Assembly (NCBI GenBank): GCA_015485845.1
Contig: WFSU01000048.1
Coordinates: forward strand, 1-7,307
Direction: 5' to 3'
From: Nitratifractor sp.
Lineage (GTDB): Bacteria; Campylobacterota; Campylobacteria; Campylobacterales; Sulfurovaceae
Length of the DNA: 7,307 nt
Shown: positions 1 through 4,886 of the stretch, in pieces
Layout: the number at the start of each line of letters is the position of its first letter
How positions within the stretch are numbered: the first letter of the stretch is position 1
Translations under genes and position numbers: made by a program
Notes under the pieces: model-generated
The model's input: the letters and a program-made list of their open reading frames with translations, nothing else
Databases searched by the model: none
What the model was told of the DNA's origin: nothing

Positions 1-42
1 AACCTTTCTGCCGCTCTCAAGCTGCATCGATAGGAGATCACA

Positions 43-309
43 TCATTTCGGCAGATGACTGATCTTTTCCAAAAGATGCGTTTGTTTTTTTAATTGTGCC
101 AGTATTTCACTTTTGAGAAGGAGATATTCGAGAAAAACAACAAGGAGCAGCCCGGGAACCGCACCCAATACGGCGGCAAGCAGTGCAAAAAGAAAGTGGG
201 AAGGGAGAAAGGAGAAAAACATACTCAGTGCACCGATCAGTGCGATCCCCCATCCGGTTCCGATGAGAAAGCTGATCAGGAGAGAGAGCGTAGAGCGTTT
301 GAGATGCAT
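43..309 (-). CDS. Small two-helix membrane protein of unknown function, downstream of atpB
   Basis: An 88-residue hydrophobic protein I cannot assign to a named family. It has two predicted membrane segments, at about residues 7-33 and 38-64, joined by a very short loop, and a polar, charged C-terminal tail (65-88) rich in Lys, Leu and Glu that could form an amphipathic or coiled-coil helix. I chose the ATG at 309 because it lies 4 bases after the atpB stop, as expected for translational coupling, with GGGAG 12 bases upstream inside the atpB end. A TTG at 339 would add 10 residues and overlap atpB by 26 bases, which is less likely. From memory, Campylobacter jejuni also has a small putative membrane protein directly downstream of its isolated atpB, so the pairing may be conserved. 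A role in F0 assembly or proton-channel function is a guess from position only. The reading frame is well supported; the function is unknown. Confidence 0.75.
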   Translation of the reverse strand: MHLKRSTLSLLISFLIGTGWGIALIGALSMFFSFLPSHFLFALLAAVLGAVPGLLLVVFLEYLLLKSEILAQLKKQTHLLEKISHLPK

Positions 310-313
310 ACGC

Positions 314-1042
314 CTATACGGCTCCCATTGTGTCAACAACCGGATCGGGTGCCTGCTCTTCGTGCCCCTCTTCGATCACCACGGCGCCGGCGAGGTAAAC
401 GTAGGTGAGGATCATGAAAACAAAGGTCTGCAGCAGTGCCGAGAAGCTCAACAGCAGATAAGCCGGCAGGGGTACCAGCCAGGGAGCCAGCATCAACAGT
501 ACCCACAGGAAGAGGTCGTCCCCTTTCATGTTTCCGAAGAGACGGAAGCTCAGCGAGACGATCCGGGAAAAATGAGAAACAATCTCAATGGGGAACATCA
601 ACGGAGCCAGCCAAGCCACCGGGCCGGCGAAGTGGGCAAGGTAGTGGACGACACCGTTTTTGCGAATCCCTTCGAAGTTGTAGTAGACGAAGACCATCAA
701 CGCCAGCGTCAAGGTCACACCGATATTGGCCGTCGGGGTTTCAAAACCGGGAATGATACCAAGAACATTGGCAAAGAATACAAAGATACCAATCGTTGCA
801 ACGAGGGGGAGATATTGACGCGCTTTTGCTTCACCGATGACATCTTTACCCATAGCAATGACTCCGCCGAGGTACGCCTCCATGATATTTTGCATGGTAC
901 CGGGAACGGCTCGGAGATTTTTGGTCGCAGCACTGGCTACCCACAATCCCAGGATAAATACGATCAACAGGTGGGCGATCACTACCCCTGCTCCGTGTCC
1001 CAACAACGCACCCAAATAGGTGAAGATACTCACTTCCATCAT
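314..1042 (-). CDS. atpB: F0F1 ATP synthase subunit a
   Basis: Subunit a forms the two proton half-channels of the membrane F0 sector, beside the rotating c-ring, and so couples proton flow to ATP synthesis in the inner membrane. The 242-residue protein has the family hallmarks: the motif SLSFRLFGNM with the essential channel arginine at residue 167 (equivalent to E. coli Arg210), the conserved glutamine at about 205 in LLQTFVFMILT (E. coli Gln252), and the segment GIIPGFETPTANIGVT near 95-110. Hydrophobic helices fill nearly the whole chain, ending in a short acidic tail. Length is normal for bacteria. The ATG at 1042 is preceded by AAAGG at 8-base spacing; the next Met codon follows directly and is less well placed. 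The other ATP synthase subunits are not adjacent, which is the usual arrangement in Campylobacterota. A small membrane gene follows after 4 bases and is probably co-transcribed. Confidence 0.97.
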   Translation of the reverse strand: MMEVSIFTYLGALLGHGAGVVIAHLLIVFILGLWVASAATKNLRAVPGTMQNIMEAYLGGVIAMGKDVIGEAKARQYLPLVATIGIFVFFANVLGIIPGFETPTANIGVTLTLALMVFVYYNFEGIRKNGVVHYLAHFAGPVAWLAPLMFPIEIVSHFSRIVSLSFRLFGNMKGDDLFLWVLLMLAPWLVPLPAYLLLSFSALLQTFVFMILTYVYLAGAVVIEEGHEEQAPDPVVDTMGAV

Positions 1043-1077
1043 GACGGCAACCTTTATAGCAAAAAATTATTGATGTG

Positions 1078-1083
1078 ATTATA
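1078..1083 (-). promoter_or_regulatory. atpB: Promoter -10 box for atpB
   Basis: A perfect TATAAT on the minus strand lies 35 bases upstream of the atpB start, predicting a leader of about 29 bases. No convincing -35 hexamer is seen; the upstream stretch is only A-rich (GCAAAAAGTAGC), which suits the sigma-70 promoters of Campylobacterota. It faces away from the tRNA promoter, about 100 bases distant. Confidence 0.6.
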
Positions 1084-1179
1084 GCTACTTTTTGCTTAGC
1101 CACCCTCTCCGAAGCCGCTCACATCAATCCGTCCAACACTTCTGCTACCAAAAGAAACGATTGTTTCAGGGCGATGCGC

Positions 1180-1185
1180 TATAAT
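1180..1185 (+). promoter_or_regulatory. Promoter -10 box for tRNA-Arg
   Basis: A perfect TATAAT on the plus strand ends 19 bases before the mature tRNA 5' end, so transcription would start near 1192 with a short C/T-rich 5' leader. No canonical -35 box is present at 17-base spacing. Instead an imperfect palindrome, GAAACGATTGTTTC at 1154-1167, covers that area. Confidence 0.65.
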
Positions 1186-1204
1186 TCTCTCTCTTTTTTT
1201 ATCT

Positions 1205-1280
1205 GTCCCCATCGCTTAACTGGATAAAGCAGTCCCCTCCTAAGGGATAGCTCGAGGTTCGAGTCCTCGTGGGGATACCA
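1205..1280 (+). tRNA. tRNA-Arg with anticodon CCT
   Basis: A complete cloverleaf with encoded CCA. The acceptor stem pairs GTCCCCA (1205-1211) with TGGGGAT (1270-1276), with discriminator A1277. The D stem is GCTT/AAGC with loop AACTGGATA. The anticodon stem GTCCC/GGGAT encloses loop CTCCTAA, giving anticodon CCT at 1239-1241, which reads the arginine codon AGG. The T stem CGAGG/CCTCG encloses TTCGAGT. The variable loop is short, about four bases. The first acceptor pair is a G-U wobble rather than a Watson-Crick pair, and position 9 is C; neither prevents folding. The gene stands alone between atpB and mscL with its own promoter. Confidence 0.97.
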
Positions 1281-1287
1281 GCATGTT

Positions 1288-1327
1288 AAATTAGAAATTA
1301 GAAATTAGAAATTAGGGATTAGGGATT
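1288..1327. repeat. Tandem 7-bp repeat array, telomere-like
   Basis: Four exact copies of AAATTAG (1288-1294, 1295-1301, 1302-1308, 1309-1315) are followed by one variant GGATTAG (1316-1322) and a partial GGATT (1323-1327). The array starts 8 bases after the tRNA 3' end, in noncoding DNA between convergent genes. The change from AAATTAG to GGATTAG within the array shows sequence drift among units. Its function is unknown; such arrays can vary in copy number through slippage. Confidence 0.9.
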
Positions 1328-1331
1328 GCAG

Positions 1332-1349
1332 GGTGTGCAATTGCACACC
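1332..1349. repeat. Perfect 18-bp palindrome
   Basis: GGTGTGCAATTGCACACC is self-complementary over its whole length with no spacer. It could be a dimeric protein site or, with the neighbouring repeats, part of a noncoding repeat cluster. It has no U-rich tract after it on either strand, so it is not a typical terminator. Just downstream, GTATTGG occurs twice (1352-1358 and 1360-1366). Confidence 0.85.
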
Positions 1350-1371
1350 GTGTATTGGCGTATTGGTAATC

Positions 1372-1424
1372 GGGGACGCGACTTCAGTCGCATTTGTGGG
1401 ACTGAAGTCTCAGCCCCTTGTTTT
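1372..1424 (+). terminator. Inverted repeat: possible tRNA-side terminator or REP-like element
   Basis: GACTTCAGTC (1380-1389) and GACTGAAGTC (1400-1409) form a perfect 10-bp stem with a 10-base loop. An outer GGGG (1372-1375) can pair with CCCC (1414-1417) across an internal loop. On the plus strand this is followed by TTGTTTT, so it could end transcription coming from the tRNA. On the minus strand no U-tract follows, so it is a poor terminator for mscL. The left arm is itself part of a small palindrome (GCGACTTCAGTCGC, 1378-1391). An alternative reading is a repetitive extragenic palindrome; no transposase gene is present here to support that. Confidence 0.4.
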
Positions 1425-1435
1425 CCACTTAAAAA

Positions 1436-1879
1436 TTATACGTCAGTGTTTCCGCAGTGTCCGCAAACTTTGGCGGCAACAGGGATCTCCATGGCACATT
1501 GATCACATACCTTGGTGGTTGGCGCTGCTTCAGGCTCAGGCTCCTCTTTTTTCATGTTGTTATATGCTTTGATGAACATAAACATTACAAATCCAAGAAT
1601 CACAAACGAAATAATATCGTTGATGAATGTTCCGTACTTGATCGCGGGGGCACCGGCTTTTTCCAGTACGGCCAGCGAAGCATACTCTTTGCCATCCAGC
1701 GGGATAAACAACTGAGAAAAATCAACATTTCCCATCAGTTTACCTACCGGGGGCATGATGATATTGTTGACCAGCGATTTGACGACGGTGGCAAACGCTG
1801 CACCGAAGATAAAACCTACGGCCATATCGACCACGTTCCCTTTGATGAGGAACTCCTTGAACTCTTTTGCCATACTCAT
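1436..1879 (-). CDS. mscL: Large-conductance mechanosensitive channel with C-terminal Cys4 zinc-ribbon-like tail
   Basis: MscL is a pentameric inner-membrane channel that opens under extreme membrane tension and releases solutes during hypo-osmotic shock. The 147-residue protein aligns without gaps to E. coli MscL at its start: amphipathic N-helix (KEFKEFLIKGN), TM1 at about 16-45 with VVDMAVGFIFGAAF and IIMPP, a periplasmic loop at about 46-79, and TM2 at about 80-106. The pore-gate positions equivalent to E. coli Leu19 and Val23 are Met19 and Phe23. After an acidic, proline-rich linker (KKEEPEPEAAP), the usual cytoplasmic helix is replaced by a short module with cysteines at 125, 128, 139 and 142 (CDQC and CGHC), resembling a zinc ribbon. 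The ATG at 1879 is chosen because AAAGGAG lies 5 bases upstream; an in-frame GTG at 1924 abuts AGGAGG with no spacing and is unlikely. The gene is monocistronic by layout, with its own promoter. Confidence 0.96.
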   Translation of the reverse strand: MSMAKEFKEFLIKGNVVDMAVGFIFGAAFATVVKSLVNNIIMPPVGKLMGNVDFSQLFIPLDGKEYASLAVLEKAGAPAIKYGTFINDIISFVILGFVMFMFIKAYNNMKKEEPEPEAAPTTKVCDQCAMEIPVAAKVCGHCGNTDV

Positions 1880-1884
1880 GTGAA

Positions 1885-1891
1885 CTCCTTT
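1885..1891 (-). promoter_or_regulatory. mscL: Ribosome-binding site deciding the mscL start
   Basis: AAAGGAG on the minus strand is 5 bases upstream of the ATG at 1879 and 11 bases upstream of a second in-frame ATG at 1873. This favours the first ATG, giving an N-terminus MSMAKEF that lines up with E. coli MSIIKEF. Confidence 0.8.
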
Positions 1892-1956
1892 GTCGGTATG
1901 AAAATGAACAAACAGACCCCCCACCCTCCTACATCTGTTTGAGACGCGATAAGGGT

Positions 1957-1962
1957 ATTATA
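1957..1962 (-). promoter_or_regulatory. mscL: Promoter of mscL with extended -10
   Basis: The minus strand reads TGGTATAATACCC, an extended -10 (TGn before TATAAT), with a run of seven T just upstream (1965-1971). There is no -35 hexamer. The box lies only 13 bases after the ccsBA stop codon, so mscL can be transcribed on its own. The predicted start near 1950 gives an untranslated leader of about 70 bases containing a G-rich stretch with AGGAGG at 1925-1930. The box sits inside a short palindrome, GGTATAATACC. Confidence 0.65.
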
Positions 1963-1975
1963 CCAAAAAAATGAC

Positions 1976-4744
1976 TTATTTCACACTTTTTCGGTAACGA
2001 CCTGCCCAGATAATGATCACAGCGATCACGGCCAATGTCGGCAGCACCCATCCCGGCACGGGTACCGGATCTCCTGCGGCATACGAATGGAGACCGCTGA
2101 GGTAGTAGTTGACCCCGAAGTAGGTCATGATCGGGGTGCTGATCGCAAGGAGGGATGCCACGGTATACGTGTATATATTGTTGGTTTTGGGGAGGAAACG
2201 CAGATGGGCTACGGAGGCATAGACCAAAATGGTCACGGCTGTCCATGCTTCTTTGGGATCCCAGCCCCAGTAGCGACCCCACGACTCGTTGGCCCAGACG
2301 CCCCCAAGGAAGTTCCCCACGGTCAGGAGCATAAGACCAACCAGCAAACTCGTTTCGTTGATGTACGTGAGCTCTTTGATCGCGTGGAGGGTTTCGCTCC
2401 GCTGACTGCGGCCATAAAAGATGATCAACAGCAGCACGATCAATGCCAGCAATGCCGAAAGCCCGAGGAAACCGTACCCGGCGGTGATCACCGCCACGTG
2501 AATCGTCAACCAGTAGGATTTGAGCACCGGGACGAGATTGGTGATCTGCGGGTCGATGTTGCTCAAAAAGGCGGCTCCGAGGAAGATCCCGGCCAGGATC
2601 GACGTGGCGGCCATCGTCATCGGTGAACGTTTGACGAAGAAGAACCCGGCAAACACAATCGCCCAGGCGATGTAGAGAAGCGACTCGTACGAATCCGACC
2701 ACGGCGCATGCCCGGCCACGTACCAGCGCAGCCCCATCCCGAACGTATGCACCGCAAAACCGGCAACAAGGATCGCTGTCAATACCCGCATGGTACGCCG
2801 GGGACGGAACGTGGGCTGGATGATCGAGACAAATGAGAGGATCAGCGTCAGCAAACCGATCAACATATAGATCCCGATCAGGCGCTCGAAGAGGAAGAGT
2901 TTGTTGTACCAGATCTCTGCATCGACACGGGAGGAAGACGGAATGATGTCGGCATCATAAAAGTGCTGATATTTCACGATCATTTCCAGCGCGGCATCGG
3001 CTTTGTCCCAGGAGCCGGACTGAATCGCCTCAGCGATGTTCTGGAAATAATTGGAAACAAAGAGGCGTACCATTTCACCGATCTTCGGCGGGAAGGTTTT
3101 CATTGCCTCCATCGGGGAGACCCAGCGGTGACTGGCATCTTTGGGCTTGGGAAAGATTCGGAGGATCCCTCCCTGAAAGACCATGTACATGACGTTGAGG
3201 CGTTCATCCACTTTGAGCAATTCACGATCGTAGGTGCCCTGCTCGCTCGGCGCTTTGCGTGAGGCAGCACGAACATCCTTGGCGAGGCGGTATGTGCCAT
3301 CTGTGCCGAACAAGTCATCATAGGCGACATAGTGCGTCCCTTTGGGGAGGCCAAGCTGTTTGATGATCGCCGGATGGGCAACTTTGATCATTCGAACTTT
3401 CTGGAAGATCTGAGGGTGGGTCATCATCCCGAGCAGCACCTGGTTGGCACTCAGGCCGTCCCAGTTCTGGTGGCGGCTGATCTTGGAGAGGAGCTGGCGT
3501 GAGAGGGTATCCATCGGCTCCATCCGTCCACCGTAACTCTGGACAATCAAATGACCGAATCGATCCGCATGTGCCGGGGAAATTTTGTGGATCGGGGAGA
3601 GATCGACAGTCGCCTCAGCATGGAGCATCCCCCCCTGTCCCAACCAGAGGATGGCCAGTGCGAGAGCGGCGGTCGTCCCTTTGAGCTTGGCGAGCCGCTT
3701 TTTCAAGTGTTTGATGCGTCCATTGCGCGAGACGAAGCCCCATAAAAAGCCCAGCAGCATCAGCAGATATCCAAGATACGTCGGGTAGACACCCGGATCG
3801 TGGTTGACCGAGAGGATCGACCCCTTCTCATCCGTATCATAGGAGGATTGGAAAAGACGGTAGCCACGGTAGCTGAGGACATGATTCATGTAGATATGGT
3901 ACGGGAAGGTTGTGTTGGTCTCAGGGTCGGTCACATCCACATACGACTCATACGATGAGGGCATCATGGTTCCCGGGTAGCGCTGGAGGACGAAACGGTC
4001 GAGTTTGACGGCAAACGGCAGGTCGATGAGTTGGGCTCCATACACCAGCTTGACCTTGAGATCACCGAAATCGACCACACGCTGCTCTCCCGGAGTTGCT
4101 TTGTACCCGGTCAAGTCGATGCGCTGTATTTTCCCGGCATGTTCGAGTGCGAGGGTGATGAGTTGAGGCTTGTTTCCAGTAGGTTTGAGTGCCCCCGTGA
4201 TGAAGTGATCCCCTTTTTTGTGTGCCGACGGGAGATAACGTTCCAGATCGATCGTCACACTCTTGTCACCCAGAGTGAACGTCTTATGAAAGCGGTTTTT
4301 CGTCATGGAAGAGAGGTAAAGAGGATACGCGTATGCCCGTGCATTCGTCCCCTCCTCCAGTTTGACCTCGAGCACCATGTGATCACTCACCATCACATTG
4401 CTCTCTTGTCCGTTGCGCAGGTGGAGGATCCCTTCGTAGCCGATGTAGCGGGTGACCAACGCCCCCACGGCAATCATCAGGAAGGCAAGGTGCAGTGTCA
4501 ACTGTCCCCATTTGGGTCGGCGGTACATTTTGAACCGGACGATGTTGTAAAGAATGGAGATGGCAAAGATCGCCCACAATGCTTCGAACCAGTGGGTTTT
4601 ATAGATCAGGGCTTGCGCCGTCTGCGTCCCGTAGTCATTTTCGATGAACGTCGCCGTCCCGATCGCCGCCGCCAATAACAACATATAGATGATCGAAGCT
4701 TGCATGGTAACCAGCTTCGAGAGCAGCTTTTTCAGCATCTTCAT
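1976..4744 (-). CDS. ccsBA: Fused cytochrome c synthetase CcsBA (ResB-ResC, system II)
   Basis: This inner-membrane enzyme carries haem to the periplasmic face and joins it to CxxCH motifs of apocytochromes c. The 922-residue chain joins both system II proteins, as in Helicobacter and Campylobacter. The N-terminal ResB/CcsB part has three membrane segments (about 14-32, 52-70, 81-99), a periplasmic domain, and a fourth segment near 320-339. A signal-like hydrophobic segment (357-376) and a periplasmic insert of about 235 residues follow, then the multi-helix CcsA/ResC part from about 615. The haem-handling WWD motif (SWGRYWGWDPKEAW) is at 822-834. Four histidines fit the known ligands: TM-His1 at 51 (KTHWFEALW), P-His1 at 749, TM-His2 at 847 and P-His2 at 886. 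Their spacing closely matches the Helicobacter hepaticus protein. The ATG at 4744 is chosen because AAAAAGGAG is 5 bases upstream; a GTG at 4750 overlaps that site. An upstream hairpin is described separately. Confidence 0.97.
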   Translation of the reverse strand: MKMLKKLLSKLVTMQASIIYMLLLAAAIGTATFIENDYGTQTAQALIYKTHWFEALWAIFAISILYNIVRFKMYRRPKWGQLTLHLAFLMIAVGALVTRYIGYEGILHLRNGQESNVMVSDHMVLEVKLEEGTNARAYAYPLYLSSMTKNRFHKTFTLGDKSVTIDLERYLPSAHKKGDHFITGALKPTGNKPQLITLALEHAGKIQRIDLTGYKATPGEQRVVDFGDLKVKLVYGAQLIDLPFAVKLDRFVLQRYPGTMMPSSYESYVDVTDPETNTTFPYHIYMNHVLSYRGYRLFQSSYDTDEKGSILSVNHDPGVYPTYLGYLLMLLGFLWGFVSRNGRIKHLKKRLAKLKGTTAALALAILWLGQGGMLHAEATVDLSPIHKISPAHADRFGHLIVQSYGGRMEPMDTLSRQLLSKISRHQNWDGLSANQVLLGMMTHPQIFQKVRMIKVAHPAIIKQLGLPKGTHYVAYDDLFGTDGTYRLAKDVRAASRKAPSEQGTYDRELLKVDERLNVMYMVFQGGILRIFPKPKDASHRWVSPMEAMKTFPPKIGEMVRLFVSNYFQNIAEAIQSGSWDKADAALEMIVKYQHFYDADIIPSSSRVDAEIWYNKLFLFERLIGIYMLIGLLTLILSFVSIIQPTFRPRRTMRVLTAILVAGFAVHTFGMGLRWYVAGHAPWSDSYESLLYIAWAIVFAGFFFVKRSPMTMAATSILAGIFLGAAFLSNIDPQITNLVPVLKSYWLTIHVAVITAGYGFLGLSALLALIVLLLIIFYGRSQRSETLHAIKELTYINETSLLVGLMLLTVGNFLGGVWANESWGRYWGWDPKEAWTAVTILVYASVAHLRFLPKTNNIYTYTVASLLAISTPIMTYFGVNYYLSGLHSYAAGDPVPVPGWVLPTLAVIAVIIIWAGRYRKSVK

Positions 4745-4749
4745 CGACA

Positions 4750-4758
4750 CTCCTTTTT
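4750..4758 (-). promoter_or_regulatory. ccsBA: Ribosome-binding site deciding the ccsBA start
   Basis: AAAAAGGAG on the minus strand ends 5 bases before the ATG at 4744. Its last base is also the first base of the upstream GTG (4748-4750), so that GTG cannot be the start. The site lies 2 bases from the foot of the large hairpin at 4761-4814, which leaves it unpaired but close to strong structure. Confidence 0.8.
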
Positions 4759-4760
4759 GA

Positions 4761-4814
4761 ATTACCGCACCAAGTATATACCCAAATGTTTGGGTATATG
4801 CTTGGTGCGGTAAT
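4761..4814. repeat. 54-base near-perfect inverted repeat upstream of ccsBA
   Basis: Two 26-base arms (4761-4786 and 4789-4814) are complementary at 25 of 26 positions around a TG spacer. The outer part is ATTACCGCACCAAG with CTTGGTGCGGTAAT; the inner part is ATATACCCAAA with TTTGGGTATAT. The single irregular position pairs T4775 with G4800: a G-U wobble in plus-strand RNA but an A-C mismatch in minus-strand RNA. Neither side is followed by a U-tract, so it is not a standard intrinsic terminator for polA. In ccsBA mRNA it would form a very stable hairpin directly before the ribosome-binding site. It could also be a protein-binding site or the relic of a small palindromic element. The structure is certain; the function is not known. 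Confidence 0.9.
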
Positions 4815-4825
4815 ATAGTGTTCGT

Positions 4826-4831
4826 ATTGTA
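4826..4831 (-). promoter_or_regulatory. ccsBA: Possible -10 box for ccsBA
   Basis: TACAAT on the minus strand matches five of six consensus bases. It would start transcription near 4819, placing the hairpin at the extreme 5' end of the ccsBA message. A TTTACA at 4853-4858 is too far away (21-base spacing) to be a normal -35. A second candidate, TATATT at 4812-4817, overlaps the hairpin arm. Alternatively ccsBA is read through from polA. Confidence 0.3.
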
Positions 4832-4886
4832 GTGAGTTGGGGGTTAGTGGCGTGTAAAAAACTATTTTCATGGCGCTTATTCAGAT

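Noticed and set aside
1..42. Possible ends of neighbouring genes: a plus-strand frame stopping with TAG at 31-33, or a minus-strand ATG at 25-27
   Set aside because: Only about ten codons of either are visible, the minus-strand ATG lacks a ribosome-binding site, and nothing is recognisable in either translation.
113..1078. Long plus-strand open frame of 321 codons opposite atpB
   Set aside because: It lies antisense to a clear atpB and the small membrane gene. Its translation is low-complexity, rich in Arg, Gln, Asp and His, and shows no domain.
1205..1435. Integration site of a genomic island at the tRNA 3' end
   Set aside because: No direct repeat of the tRNA 3' end and no integrase gene occur in the window; the flanking genes are ordinary core genes.
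1457..1942. Plus-strand open frame of 161 codons opposite mscL
   Set aside because: It is fully antisense to a well-supported mscL, has no recognisable motif, and is explained by codon bias on the other strand.
1929..2702. Minus-strand open frame of 257 codons overlapping the ccsBA C-terminal coding region
   Set aside because: It is a shifted frame inside the conserved haem-handling region; its Arg/His-rich translation is typical of an out-of-frame reading.
4031..4678. Plus-strand open frame of 215 codons opposite the N-terminal half of ccsBA
   Set aside because: It is antisense to conserved ResB sequence and has no membrane segments or motifs of its own.
4761..4814. Intrinsic terminator for polA
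   Set aside because: The stem is strong, but on the minus strand it is followed by TCAAAAAGG rather than a U-tract, and on the plus strand by ATAGTG.
4635..4871. Possible 78-codon leader peptide upstream of ccsBA, reading through the hairpin
   Set aside because: Its ATG at 4871 has no ribosome-binding site, and most of its length is the hairpin plus out-of-frame ccsBA sequence.
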